Notes: generated by a model from the letters alone, not told the origin. DNA of 64,000 bases from Phycisphaerae bacterium (GCA_022072505.1 JAJVHU010000019.1:97754-161753); one strand, 5' to 3'. Counted from the first letter of the stretch, positions 8,587 through 21,533 are shown. Made by a program: numbers and translations.

Positions 8587-8820
8587 TTACGACTTCCGCT
8601 TTCGATCGTGGCCCATTCCCTTCGGCCGAATGGTCGGCGATTGGTTCTCCGCGCACCGCCTGCGAATCAGTTCAATGAATCCCTCGATCGTGCCGCCACC
8701 TTCCTCCCAGAGTTTGGCGCGGATTGCGCGCACCTCGGCGACCACAGGGTCATCCGTGGAACTTGATTCGGGAACCTGCTTGCCGTGTTTCGCTGCTGCG
8801 GTTCGCTTTTCCATGCTCAT
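8587..8820 (-). CDS. Small partner protein (probable antitoxin) of the second PIN module
   Basis: 77 residues, highly charged, with a central helical segment VVAEVRAIRAKLWEEGGGTI and basic ends. It begins at an ATG that shares one base with the stop codon of the upstream PIN toxin (TAATG), so the two are coupled. Toxin-first order with a short charged partner is usual for this PIN subfamily. An ATG two codons later (8814) is an alternative start. Antitoxin identity is inferred from position and size only. Confidence 0.65.
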   Translation of the reverse strand: MSMEKRTAAAKHGKQVPESSSTDDPVVAEVRAIRAKLWEEGGGTIEGFIELIRRRCAENQSPTIRPKGMGHDRKRKS

Positions 8821-9305
8821 TAATCCAATTCCGTGTCTGGCGGCATCAGAGTAAGTGGCGTCGTGATGACCGGCACGTGCAAACCAAGCCGCCCATTGAG
8901 CACCGCAAGGTGTTGAATCTTATTCGCGTTGGCGAGGTGTCGGCAATTCCATGTGAGGAGGTAATCCATTCGGTGCAGGGACGCCAGGGCGAGATGAACC
9001 GCGTCGCCTCCCGCTTCTTTGGGCATCAAACGGTGTTCGATGTAGTACTCCGCCGCCTCAACGAGCCCTTCGGGTTCGCCAAGACGGGAGACCTCCGCGA
9101 TCAATTCCAACGCCAAGGATGCCTTGCGGGTGGGAGCGTTGGCGAGTTCCGCCCGTACGGCGTCCGACGTGAACAGGCGAAACTTCGAGCGGTGCCGGTC
9201 CCACCATGCCCGCGTGATATCGCGCCAGGCGACGACCAGCGGCGACCGGCGCGTTTCATGATAGAAACTTGGGATCGTCGTCTCGATGTACACACTTGCC
9301 GACAT
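8820..9305 (-). CDS. PIN-domain toxin of the YIETTIPSFY subfamily
   Basis: 161 residues. The N-terminal VYIETTIPSFYHETR is the signature of a PIN subfamily annotated as type II toxins, where the usual first Asp is replaced by Glu. Further acidic residues are in TSDAVRAELA, GGDAVHLALA and LLTWNCRHLANA. The start was set at ATG 9305 because GGAAGG lies five bases upstream; a longer frame runs back through the carB promoter and is unlikely. It lies immediately upstream of, and divergent from, carB, and the carB promoter overlaps its upstream region. Confidence 0.82.
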   Translation of the reverse strand: MSASVYIETTIPSFYHETRRSPLVVAWRDITRAWWDRHRSKFRLFTSDAVRAELANAPTRKASLALELIAEVSRLGEPEGLVEAAEYYIEHRLMPKEAGGDAVHLALASLHRMDYLLTWNCRHLANANKIQHLAVLNGRLGLHVPVITTPLTLMPPDTELD

Positions 9306-9373
9306 CGCCTTCCATGATACCGCCTGCCGAAACGGACTTCCAACGCGCATCGGCTCCCCTCGGCAAGCCGTCC

Positions 9374-9397
9374 GACTCCCGCTAGAATCCGCCGACC
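9374..9397 (+). promoter_or_regulatory. Candidate carB promoter, apparently leaderless
   Basis: TAGAAT at 9383-9388 lies nine bases before the GTG start of carB and is followed by CCGCCGACC. A transcript starting 6-8 bases after such a -10 would begin at or just before the start codon, and no Shine-Dalgarno sequence is present. The -35 region is not convincing. The same sequence is duplicated at 8445-8469. Confidence 0.5.
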
Positions 9398-13192
<3,795 letters not shown>

Positions 13193-13201
13193 GCCGCCGC
13201 C

Positions 13202-13262
13202 TCAAAACCGAGCCGCGCCCGTCAGGAAGCGGGCTTTGCCCGCCCGCCGCCGGTGGTTTTGA
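13202..13262. repeat. Palindromic intergenic element after carB
   Basis: Outer arms TCAAAACC (13202-13209) and GGTTTTGA (13255-13262) enclose AGCCGCGCCCGTCAGGAAGC and an inner hairpin GCGGGC-TTT-GCCCGC (13229-13243). It begins about 9 bases after the carB stop and lies between convergent genes, so it may help transcription termination as well as being a mobile palindromic repeat. Confidence 0.7.
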
Positions 13263-13385
13263 AACCGCGTGCCAGGCGCTTTCCCGCTGCGCGAATCGCG
13301 CCCGCCTGTCGTTGACGCCGCGAAGCGACGCCCAGGGCGGGAAGCGGGCGTTCGCCGCGACCATTCGTGACAGCGCGCCGGCGTC

Positions 13386-15263
13386 TCAATCCTCCGGCCG
13401 CATCCGGCAGTCCGTGATTTCCCCCGAAAAGGGCGCGTCGCCCGGCGGGATGGGCAGCCGGATCGCCGCCCAGTCATTGAAGTCGCGCAGCGTCGTGCAG
13501 AGGCGATCGTCGCAGACGCCGCCGTCGTCGCCGCAGACGGACGACAGTCGTGCGATGCAGTTGATGTTCCGCGAGAAGTTGCGGCGGAACCGCCCGTCGC
13601 CGTTCCAGTCCACGGGCACGTCGCCGCAGACGCCGACCTCCTCGTCGAGGAAGGTCTCATCGAGCTGCGGGCGCGAACCGTCGGAGTAATCGACCCCGCC
13701 GTCCCCGATCGCGTCGCAGTTCGTGTCCGTCCCGGGAAACGTGTACCGGTAGTTCATCACCGAGTTGTAATTCGGCTTGTATGTCCGCTCCTCGCTCCCG
13801 CCGTGGCGCAGACCGAGATTATGCCCGAGTTCGTGCATGCAGACGGTCGCGACGCGCAACGGTACGCCGTACCAGGTGTCCGAGGCGACGATGAAGTCGT
13901 CGCCCGGAAGCTCGGCGATGCCCGAATTCCGGTTGGCGTTGAACTGGTGGCAGAAGATCGCGTAGTGAAACAGGTCTTTCCGCCGCGGATCGAAGTTCGC
14001 CGCTTTATACAGGTTGAATTCGTCGTCGAACGTCACCTGCAGATCGATGCCCAGAAAATTCCCCCCGGTGTAGGGCTCGCCCTGCCCGTAGTCCACGTGC
14101 AGGGAAATGCCCGGCGGCTGGCCGTAGGGGTTGGCGACCGGGGCGTCGGCGAACGCCTCGACGATCATGTCGATCGACTCGGGCAGGGGACGGTGCGAGT
14201 GCATCCCGCCGCTTGCGTCGTCGGTCCAGTCGATTTCGAGGAAGATGTCCTTGCGGACCGGGTTCGCGCCGAGCCCCGGCAGATCGAGCCCGGCGAGGGT
14301 TCCGAGCACTTCGTCCCCGTCGTCAAGGCCGTCGCGGTCCGTGTCGGGGTTCAGGGGGTCGGTCCCCGTGTGCCAGCGATCACGGTATTCCCCGTCATTG
14401 GTCTCGAATACGTCCCAGAGTCGATCGCCGTCGGCGTCAAGTGTGGCCAGTTCCCAATTCGCTACGTAGTCCGTCGGCGGTCGGTCCGGGGCGTTCGAGC
14501 GGATCGGGGCGGTGGAGGTCACACGCGCCGGATCGCCCTCGGTGTCGTCGTAGTCCCCGCCGAGGAATCCGTGTCGGTCATGTCCGCTGAAATCGAGAAG
14601 CTCCTGCGCGCCGGGCGCTTCGTCGAGTCTCCAGTATCCCAGCAGTCCGGTTTCGCCAAAGCGGACCTGGCGATTATGCCGGTCGAGAAGCTCTTTCTCC
14701 GTCAGCGCGCGGCCCCAGAGGCGCACCTCATCCAGTTCGCCCCTGAGAAACGCCGAGGCGTCCGAATCCGACCCGTCCGCGCCGAACACGAGCGGGGCTT
14801 CCCCGTCGCGATCGAGCGTCACCGCCGTCGCCTGTCGCGCGTGAAGCCGGGCGTTGATGTAGAGCCGCAACTCCCCGGCGGCGCCGTCGAGCAGAAGGGC
14901 GATGTGGCGCCACTTTCCGGCGACGAGCGACTTGGCGTCGACCGAGACCTCCGCCTCCCCCCCGGCGCCTGCTGCGCGTCCCCGGAGCCTTCCGCCAGAG
15001 ATTTCGATGAAAAACTCCCTGTGCTCCACCTCCGAGCCCCACTTTCCGACAAGACGCTGGGGGGATTCCAGATCGACGGGGTTAAGCCAGCACTCCACCG
15101 TCCACGACGGCCCGAGCAGGCCGATGCCCGTGTCCGGGATGACCGCAAACTGCCCGGCGCCGGCAAAGGAAAGCGCATTTCCGGCTCGGAACGACTCGAC
15201 CCAGCCGATCGACGCCGTCAAGACCACGACGGCTGTCGCAGCAACCAGAGATTTCCCGCTCAT
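13386..15263 (-). CDS. Secreted LamG plus metzincin-type metalloprotease-like protein
   Basis: 625 residues from the ATG preceded by AAGGAG; a longer upstream frame lacks signal or site. Signal peptide (LVAATAVVVLTASIG) is followed by a LamG/concanavalin-like domain (about 30-225, with SWTVECWLNP and GELDEVRLWGRAL). Next come calcium-binding thrombospondin type 3 motifs (DADGDRLWDVFE, DTDRDGLDDGDE, about 280-340) and a domain with HELGHNLGLRH: H477, E478, H481 and H487 form the metzincin zinc site. The usual Met-turn may be NSVMNYRY shortly after. Likely an extracellular or surface peptidase. A second TSP3/metzincin gene lies at the right end of the window with a different N-terminal plan. 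Confidence 0.85.
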   Translation of the reverse strand: MSGKSLVAATAVVVLTASIGWVESFRAGNALSFAGAGQFAVIPDTGIGLLGPSWTVECWLNPVDLESPQRLVGKWGSEVEHREFFIEISGGRLRGRAAGAGGEAEVSVDAKSLVAGKWRHIALLLDGAAGELRLYINARLHARQATAVTLDRDGEAPLVFGADGSDSDASAFLRGELDEVRLWGRALTEKELLDRHNRQVRFGETGLLGYWRLDEAPGAQELLDFSGHDRHGFLGGDYDDTEGDPARVTSTAPIRSNAPDRPPTDYVANWELATLDADGDRLWDVFETNDGEYRDRWHTGTDPLNPDTDRDGLDDGDEVLGTLAGLDLPGLGANPVRKDIFLEIDWTDDASGGMHSHRPLPESIDMIVEAFADAPVANPYGQPPGISLHVDYGQGEPYTGGNFLGIDLQVTFDDEFNLYKAANFDPRRKDLFHYAIFCHQFNANRNSGIAELPGDDFIVASDTWYGVPLRVATVCMHELGHNLGLRHGGSEERTYKPNYNSVMNYRYTFPGTDTNCDAIGDGGVDYSDGSRPQLDETFLDEEVGVCGDVPVDWNGDGRFRRNFSRNINCIARLSSVCGDDGGVCDDRLCTTLRDFNDWAAIRLPIPPGDAPFSGEITDCRMRPED

Positions 15264-15483
15264 CCCCTTTTCTCCTTGTGACGCGGGCGCCGATCGTTGA
15301 ACGCGACCGCCCGACACACGTTCTCTCCAGGACGACTGACCGGGGTGGGTGATGCCGATATGATACCCGCGGCCAGGCCGTCCGAACAGCCCCACGACAC
15401 AGGTTTCGGACGGGCATCGCCGACACGGGTCTCGGGGGGCCTCGGTGGCGACGAAGGCGACAGGCTGCCGACCTGCCGCCCGA

Positions 15484-16770
15484 TTACTCCCGTCGCAGAG
15501 CATCGATCGGATCCAGGTTGGCCGCCTGCAGGGCGGGGTACATCCCGGACACCAGTCCGACGAGCACCGATAACCCGAAGCTTAAGATCATGTACTGCGG
15601 CTGAACGATCGGCGTCCACTCCGCGACCCGGCTGAGCACCATCGAACCGACCCACCCGAGAATGACGCCGATGACGCCGCCGCCGGTGGACAGGACGATC
15701 GTCTCAATGAGGAACTGAACCGTGATGTGCCGGCGGCGTGCCCCGAGCGCGCGGCGAACGCCGATCTCGCGCGTCCGCTCGGTCACGGTGGCCAGCATGA
15801 TGTTCATGATGCCGATGCCGCCCACCAGCAGCGAGATCCCGGCGATGAACCCGAGGACGCGCTGGTTGTTGACCTTCTTGCGCTCGGCGATCTTGAGGCG
15901 CGCGAGGGGGACTTTGATTTCGTAATCCTCCGTCGGGTGCGTGCGTTCGAACACGCGCTTGACCATCTCTGAGACGGGCAGCACGTGTTCAAGCTCGTCC
16001 ACCTGAATGATCAGCCCTGAAACGAGAACCTTGGTCATCTCGCGCGAGCCGGTGCGGCGCTTGACCGTGATCTCGGAAAAGAGCTTGTTCACGGTGGTGA
16101 TCGGGGCCAGGATTTCGCGGTTAAGGTTGCGCTCCTCGACGCCGCGCTGAGGGGTGCCGGCGACCTGGACGTTGCGGAGGACGCCGACGACGCGGAAGGG
16201 GATCGCCGTCGGGTAGCGCTCCGCGAGGATGACCTGTCCGATCGGATCCTCGTGTTTGAAAAGCTCCCGTCGCACATCCTCCCCGATGACGCAGACGGCG
16301 TGTTCGGCGGCGAGATCCTCGTCGGTCAGCGATCGTCCGAAGGCGACGTCGATGTTGACGGCCTGGAAGAAGGACGGCTCGGTTCCGGTGACGGAGGCGT
16401 TGCTGCGCCGGTCGCGCCAGCGAACGATGTCGGAGACGGTGCGCAGAACCGTGACGGAAGCGAGGTGGGGGAGCGTGTTCTCGATGAGTTCGACGTCGGA
16501 AGGCTTGATGCCGTATTCGAGGAGCGACGCGTTGCCTTGCGAGACCTGCGTGGTCTGGCGCGGGGCGACGGAATCCACGAGCACGTTGCGCGTGCCCATC
16601 AACTGGATGCTGCGGAGTTCGTCGGCTGACGCCCCCTCGCTGACGGACAACATGCAGATGACCGCGGCCACGCCGAAGATGATGCCCAGCACGGTCAGCA
16701 GCGACCGCAGCTTGTGCAGCAGAAGGTTGCGGACCCCCAGTTTCAGCGTTTCAACGTTGAGCAGCGTCAT
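15484..16770 (-). CDS. FtsX/MacB-like ABC transporter permease
   Basis: 428 residues. One N-terminal membrane helix (SLLTVLGIIFGVAAVICML), a periplasmic MacB core of about 200 residues, then three C-terminal helices with the FtsX signature region ERTREIGVRRALGARRRHI and LLVGGIGIMNIM. MacB-type permeases work as dimers with a cytoplasmic ATPase and move lipoproteins, toxins or peptides or drive mechanotransmission. No ATPase or membrane fusion gene is next to it here. The start at 16770 was chosen from the usual N-terminal layout (short cytoplasmic segment before TM1); no good Shine-Dalgarno is seen. An AGGGTATCAT sequence at 16841-16850 (minus) may be its -10. Confidence 0.88.
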   Translation of the reverse strand: MTLLNVETLKLGVRNLLLHKLRSLLTVLGIIFGVAAVICMLSVSEGASADELRSIQLMGTRNVLVDSVAPRQTTQVSQGNASLLEYGIKPSDVELIENTLPHLASVTVLRTVSDIVRWRDRRSNASVTGTEPSFFQAVNIDVAFGRSLTDEDLAAEHAVCVIGEDVRRELFKHEDPIGQVILAERYPTAIPFRVVGVLRNVQVAGTPQRGVEERNLNREILAPITTVNKLFSEITVKRRTGSREMTKVLVSGLIIQVDELEHVLPVSEMVKRVFERTHPTEDYEIKVPLARLKIAERKKVNNQRVLGFIAGISLLVGGIGIMNIMLATVTERTREIGVRRALGARRRHITVQFLIETIVLSTGGGVIGVILGWVGSMVLSRVAEWTPIVQPQYMILSFGLSVLVGLVSGMYPALQAANLDPIDALRRE

Positions 16771-16905
16771 CGCCGGTACAACCCGCGCCGCCCGCCGGAT
16801 CATCCAGCGCGACCCGCGGACCCCGGGCGGCGAGCCGGGCATGATACCCTGAACCTTCCCTGCGTCCCACCGGCGTGCAGGATCGGCGGCGAGAAGGCCT
16901 CGGCG

Positions 16906-17916
16906 TCATCCGCCGTCGGGCGCACCGGCGCCGGCGTCGTCAGGCGTCGCCTCGTCGGATGATTTCTTTCCGGACTTGCGACGCTCTTTCCGCGGGGGTT
17001 TCTGCTCGCGGAGGTCTTCGAGCGGGGTGGGTTCCGCGCTCTCAGCGGCGGCGGCGCCCTTGTCCTCCGCGTCGTCGCTCTCAGCCGCGCGCGCCGCGGA
17101 ACGCGACTCGGCCTTGGACAGCAGAGTGGCGGCGAGACGTCGCTGGGCGGGGTCGAGCTGGGCGCGGATGTCAGCGCGCATCTTCGTCAGCAGGGCGGTC
17201 AGCTTCTCCTTGTCACCGGCGACCCCGCGAGCCTCATCCTGAGTCTGGCGGTAGATGTCGATGATCCGTCGGCGCTGGTCCTCGTTCAGGCGCATCGTCG
17301 GACCGGTCACGACGCCGATGAATTCCTTCGGCAGGAGCTTCGCCCCGACGTCGGTGTCCTTCGTCATGCCGAACTCGTCGGCGATCTTATAAAGTTCCGC
17401 CGCCTGCTGGCGCGTGAGTTCCGCCTCGACGGCGGACAACATCTCCGCGAAATCAGGTTCGCCGGCCTGCTCCGACGAAAGCTGCTTGTTCCGAAGTTCG
17501 GTCAGGCGCTGCATGATGGATCGGAGTTTCGCTTTGTCACCGGCCTTTTTCGCTTCGTCGGCCTGGCGCTTCAGCGCCTTGTACTCCTGGCCGAATTCCT
17601 CCTGAAACGCTTTCTTCGCCGGGGCGGCGGAAACCGCTTTTGCGGTATGATCGAGGAGGATGGCGTGGACCTTCGCGCGTTGAGCGTCGGACAGCTTCAG
17701 CCGCTCCACCAGCATCAGCTCAAAGCGCGAAAGCTGCTCCTTGCCGCCGAAACCGGCCTTCTCATCCTCCTTGACCTGCCCTGTGTCGCGCAGGGCTTCC
17801 GCCTCCTTTTCCCAGCCGGGCTTCTTCGGGACATCCTGGGCGCACGCCGCGGAGCCCAAGCCGGTCGAAAGCAGGAGGGAAACGGAAAGGATGAGCATCT
17901 TTGAACAAGCGATCAT
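16906..17916 (-). CDS. Secreted helical protein with LTxxQ/Spy-like features
   Basis: 336 residues. N-terminal signal peptide (ILSVSLLLSTGLGSAACA) followed by an almost entirely helical, Lys/Glu/Ala-rich protein. Segments LKLSDAQRAKVHAILL and RLNEDQRRRIIDIYRQ, each placed before long helices, resemble the LTxxQ motifs of Spy/CpxP-like periplasmic proteins, but the match is loose. The C-terminal 60 residues are low-complexity and highly charged (RKERRKSGKKSSDEA). The ATG at 17916 fits the signal peptide; a longer frame is unlikely. A TATGAT hexamer at 18014-18019 on the minus strand may be its -10. Function unknown. Confidence 0.7.
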   Translation of the reverse strand: MIACSKMLILSVSLLLSTGLGSAACAQDVPKKPGWEKEAEALRDTGQVKEDEKAGFGGKEQLSRFELMLVERLKLSDAQRAKVHAILLDHTAKAVSAAPAKKAFQEEFGQEYKALKRQADEAKKAGDKAKLRSIMQRLTELRNKQLSSEQAGEPDFAEMLSAVEAELTRQQAAELYKIADEFGMTKDTDVGAKLLPKEFIGVVTGPTMRLNEDQRRRIIDIYRQTQDEARGVAGDKEKLTALLTKMRADIRAQLDPAQRRLAATLLSKAESRSAARAAESDDAEDKGAAAAESAEPTPLEDLREQKPPRKERRKSGKKSSDEATPDDAGAGAPDGG

Positions 17917-18152
17917 AATCTGTGCTCCGAGGCGAACCGTCGGCGGGCGATCCTCGGCGCTGGCCAACACGAGTCAGCGCCAAGATCGCCTTGAGAGAAA
18001 CGTCGGCAAGACGATCATATTGTTGTTCTTCGGCGGGGGGTGCAACGCGGGGAAGCGGGGTTTACCCGGCAGGGGGTATTTGAGAGTCGCATTCTGCCGA
18101 GATCGTCAGCGGGATGCCGAAATGACGCCTTGAACGTAACTGTTTTTGCAGC

Positions 18153-19724
18153 ATGTTTTTACATACCGTAATCGTATTCGGAATGCTCTTTTTTCGGCGG
18201 GAGTCGGCGTGGGCCGATAACGCGGGGGCGGGATCGTCCTGGATCCTGGCGCTTTTCAGCGCCGGCGCCTACGTGATGATCGCGCTCGCCGGCTCGGTCG
18301 CGTCAACAAGGCTTGCCTTCGCACGGATGCGCAACAAGCCGGACCAACTCAGCGAGGTCGGTCGACGCCATCATCATCACGTCGATCTCATCCGCGGATA
18401 TCTCGTCGCCGGTTTTGCGATGTTGTTCTACCTCTCGCCGTGGGGCCGGCAGGTCTACGCGATCGAGCTGGGACCGTGGGCGAAGATCGTTGCGGACGTG
18501 ATCGTCGTCGCTCCCTATCTGGCTGCGGCGGTGCTGGTCTGGGCGGCGACGTATCCGGTCGATCGGGCGTTCCGCGAACATGCGGCCGGACCCGGGGAGA
18601 GTCTTGCCGCGGACGGGGGGATGCCGTCGCGGCGCGCGTTCGTGTTTTACAACCTGCGGTTTCACGTTCTGATCGTCGCGTTGCCGATGCTGGCGATCCT
18701 GTTTGCGTCGAATGCGGCTCGGGGATACGGCGGAACCCTGCGGCGCTGGTTGTTCGGGTGGCCGATCGCGCCGGATGTCGTGGTCGGCGCGGTGGCGATG
18801 ATCGTGTTCCTCTTGTCGCCGCTGCTGATGCGCCGAGTGTGGACGGTCGTTCCGATGCCGGCGGGTTCCTTGCGCGACCGGCTGGAGCGGATGTGCGAGC
18901 GGATCGGGCTGGGCTGCCGCGGGATCATGATCTGGAAAAGCGACGGGATGATGATCAACGCGGCGGTGATGGGGGTCGTGCGGCCGGTGCGCTACATCCT
19001 GCTTTCCGACGGATTGTTGGAGTCGATGAACGATCGCCAGGTCGAGGCGGTGCTGGGGCACGAGGCCGGTCATGTCAAGCGGCGGCACATCGAGTATTTC
19101 CTTCTTTTTGCGCTGGTGGCGACGCTCGCGGTTTCAGGCGTCGCGGAAGCGGCGCTGCATCTCTTTCCCGCGATGTCGGCGGGGGCGGTGGAAGCGGTGG
19201 GGGGGGCGGCGACCCTGGTGATCTGGGGGCTGGGATTCGGGTTCATTTCCCGCAGGTTCGAACGCGAGGCGGACCTTTTCGGCGCCGCCAGCATCGCGCC
19301 CGACCTGGACACGTGTACCTTGCCTTGCCGGGTTCATTCCGACACCGCGGTCGGGCGTCACGACGATGTCGCGGACGACCGCGAAGGGCCGTGTGCGACG
19401 GCGGCGAACGTCTTCGTATCCGCGTTGGACAGGGTGGCGGTGCTTAACGGGCTGGATCCGGAGGAGCCGAGCTGGCGTCATTCATCGATCGCGTCGCGCA
19501 TGCGGCACCTGACCGGGCTGGCCGCGGATCCTGCGATGGCGCGCCGCTTCCGCCGCAGGCTGTCGCGGATCCGAGCGGCGTTGATCGTACTGTCGGTGCT
19601 CGGATCCGCCGCATCCGCGGCCTACGTTGCGTGGGGCGATCCGATGTTGTTGCGCGGGGGCGCGGCGACGAATGTCGAGTCGGAGCGTAGCCTGGCCGAT
19701 CGGACCGGCGCTGCGCGGCGGTAA
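18153..19724 (+). CDS. M48-family membrane metalloprotease
   Basis: 523 residues with at least six predicted membrane helices. The zinc motif HEAGH starts at H303 (VLGHEAGHVKRRH), and the third ligand is the Glu in FEREADLFGA about 70 residues later, as in HtpX/Ste24-type M48 enzymes. A His-rich cytoplasmic loop (RRHHHHVDL) lies between the first two helices. The catalytic domain is followed by a region with HSSIASRMRHL, as in Ste24, and a last TM helix near the C-terminus. Likely role is membrane-protein quality control at the inner membrane. The start codon lies in a hydrophobic run with no clear ribosome site. Confidence 0.88.
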   Translation: MFLHTVIVFGMLFFRRESAWADNAGAGSSWILALFSAGAYVMIALAGSVASTRLAFARMRNKPDQLSEVGRRHHHHVDLIRGYLVAGFAMLFYLSPWGRQVYAIELGPWAKIVADVIVVAPYLAAAVLVWAATYPVDRAFREHAAGPGESLAADGGMPSRRAFVFYNLRFHVLIVALPMLAILFASNAARGYGGTLRRWLFGWPIAPDVVVGAVAMIVFLLSPLLMRRVWTVVPMPAGSLRDRLERMCERIGLGCRGIMIWKSDGMMINAAVMGVVRPVRYILLSDGLLESMNDRQVEAVLGHEAGHVKRRHIEYFLLFALVATLAVSGVAEAALHLFPAMSAGAVEAVGGAATLVIWGLGFGFISRRFEREADLFGAASIAPDLDTCTLPCRVHSDTAVGRHDDVADDREGPCATAANVFVSALDRVAVLNGLDPEEPSWRHSSIASRMRHLTGLAADPAMARRFRRRLSRIRAALIVLSVLGSAASAAYVAWGDPMLLRGGAATNVESERSLADRTGAARR

Positions 19725-19902
19725 CGTCGGCGGATGCCGGGCGGCGCAAGGGACATTCACCTTCGGCAAGGTCCGAAGCTCTTCCGAGGCGCGCCAGCCG
19801 CGGCAGGCTCCACCTTCGACCTCACTGCGGGAAACTCTGCAAAGCTTGTGCGAGCGGAGCCGCTCGCGCCGCTTGACGCGGCGCATTTCCCCGGCGTGCC
19901 CG

Positions 19903-20394
19903 TCATCGGCGATTGTAAAGCGGATCGACTGACAACCAGCGGCAGGCGGCGCCGCAGCGCGGGCACATGACGGACGTTTTCAGCGCCGTCCAGGATCCGG
20001 AGGATGTCCGGTATTGCGCATATCGCGGGCGATCCGGATCGACGGGAGCGGCCTCGAACATCAGTTGGACGGTGAGCACGCCGTGCGTCGGGCATTCAAC
20101 GTCGCTGGCGGGAACCGCGGGAGCATTGCAGGTTTGACAGATTCGAGGCGAAATCTGCCCCGCAGCCTTGAACCCGTGTCCCGCGTCGCATACCCAGGAC
20201 AAGGTACGGGCGCTGAGGGGCCGCTGGACCGCCTGAACCTCCGGTTCGTCGGTGCGTGTGAGACGCCAGAGAACGACGCCGGCGACAATGACCGCCACCG
20301 GCAACCAGACCGTCAGAAGCGAGAACCAGTGTGAGCGCTCGCGGTTCACGACGCGGATGCGGCGGACGGTGGACGTAAAACCCGAGCGAGCCAC
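19903..20394 (-). CDS. Small single-TM zinc-ribbon protein (second copy of the pair)
   Basis: 163 residues from a GTG four bases after the stop of the upstream prepilin gene, with GAGG about 11 bases before it inside the prepilin 3' end; GTG 20349 is an alternative. A TM helix (LLTVWLPVAVIVAGVVLW) is followed by WVCDAGHG, CQTC, CPTH and CPRC metal-binding motifs. This repeats the plan of the protein at 4130-4537: prepilin gene, then TM helix, then WVC plus acidic residue, then CxxC ribbons. Function unknown. Chain identity between the two copies is low outside these motifs. Confidence 0.7.
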   Translation of the reverse strand: MARSGFTSTVRRIRVVNRERSHWFSLLTVWLPVAVIVAGVVLWRLTRTDEPEVQAVQRPLSARTLSWVCDAGHGFKAAGQISPRICQTCNAPAVPASDVECPTHGVLTVQLMFEAAPVDPDRPRYAQYRTSSGSWTALKTSVMCPRCGAACRWLSVDPLYNRR

Positions 20395-20398
20395 GCGA

Positions 20399-21268
20399 TC
20401 AGCGCCTCGTCTCGCGCTCGGAGGACGGAAGCGAGCCCGTGTACCAGTAAAGCTGGTCGGAGGAGAAGTTGTAATGCTCGACATCGTGCAGATCGGTGCA
20501 GATCGAGCATCCGCCGTTGGCGCAGCGCGAGTAATACTCGCGGATCGGATTGCGCATCACGTCGATCGTGCGGGCGGTCGTCACGGAGTTCCCGAGCGTC
20601 AGGACATTGATCCCGACGCCGTGCCGCGTCGTGATCCAAGGATAGCCCTCGTCATCGTAATTCGGATCGTATCCGTCGTCCCACTGCAGCATTGAGGCGT
20701 TGCGCGGCGGTCCCTTGTCCTTCCCGTCGTCGTCGCGCCGCGGGGCGAAGTGCCGATCCGGACCGATGTCGGCGACCAGCAACGTGTTCATCGGCCGAGA
20801 CGGTTCATGCCGGTCGACGTTGGAGAGAAATCCGTCGCCCGCACGCATCAGAAAATTGTTCAGTCCGTAACTCGACGCGTTGGCCCAGTCCGACAGGTCG
20901 TCCTTCTCGTCCAGACTGCGCCAGCGGTTCTTGAACGGATCCTCGGGACAGGCCATCACCGTGCGGTCGGCGAGCGGTCGCGGCATCAACTTCACGAACC
21001 AGGTGTTGACGCGGTCATCATCGACAACATCCACGTTCGGCAGCCAGCCCGCGCTCTCAAGGCGGTAGATCTGAAGCGCCTGCCCGATCTCACGGAGATT
21101 ATGCATGCAGACCGTGTTGTTCGCCTGCCGCATCGCCTGGCCGACGCCCGGAACGAGCAGAGCGATCAGGATGGCGATGATCGTGACAACCAGGAGAATC
21201 TCAAGCAGAGTGAACGCGAGGCGGCGCTGCGCCAGCGGGGACCGGCAGCTTCGCGATAGCGTGCGCAT
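20399..21268 (-). CDS. Type II/IV prepilin-like protein (second copy)
   Basis: 289 residues from ATG 21268, which has GGAG about 12 bases upstream. Basic leader, then AFTLLEILLVVTIIAILIAL, the prepilin cleavage and methylation motif with an Ala in the usual Gly -1 position, then the mature helix with MRQANNTVCMHNLREIGQALQ. The C-terminal domain has paired Cys (ANGGCSICTDLHD) and ends near DQLYWYTGSL. Probably a pseudopilin-like inner membrane protein. It is transcribed away from the radical SAM gene and is followed at once by the zinc-ribbon membrane gene. Confidence 0.82.
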   Translation of the reverse strand: MRTLSRSCRSPLAQRRLAFTLLEILLVVTIIAILIALLVPGVGQAMRQANNTVCMHNLREIGQALQIYRLESAGWLPNVDVVDDDRVNTWFVKLMPRPLADRTVMACPEDPFKNRWRSLDEKDDLSDWANASSYGLNNFLMRAGDGFLSNVDRHEPSRPMNTLLVADIGPDRHFAPRRDDDGKDKGPPRNASMLQWDDGYDPNYDDEGYPWITTRHGVGINVLTLGNSVTTARTIDVMRNPIREYYSRCANGGCSICTDLHDVEHYNFSSDQLYWYTGSLPSSERETRR

Positions 21269-21505
21269 CGTTCCAACTCCGTTACGCTCGCGCCCGGTTC
21301 GAGCGGACGGGATCACACCGTCCCCGACGCCGGAAATTCGGCAATCCTCGTGCGCGACCCGCCCGCGCGATTCCCGTCGGGAACATTATTCATGTATTCA
21401 ATGCGCGGATTCCCGACGGCTGTCAAGTCTTTTTTCGGCACGATCCCGGAAATTCCTTGCGGCCAAGCCGAAAGTGGCCTGGAAAAACACCCCCTTCAAG
21501 GGGCG

Positions 21506-21533
21506 TGGTTTCTACCTGCGACGGCGTTATAAT
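21506..21533 (+). promoter_or_regulatory. Candidate promoter upstream of the radical SAM gene
   Basis: A perfect TATAAT lies at 21528-21533, followed by CCGCGC. The hexamer TGGTTT at 21506-21511, 16 bases upstream, is a weak -35. It would give a 5' leader of about 95 bases. The region 21269-21633 is otherwise without genes; the short inverted repeat CCCCTTCAAGGGG at 21491-21503 lies just upstream. Confidence 0.5.
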
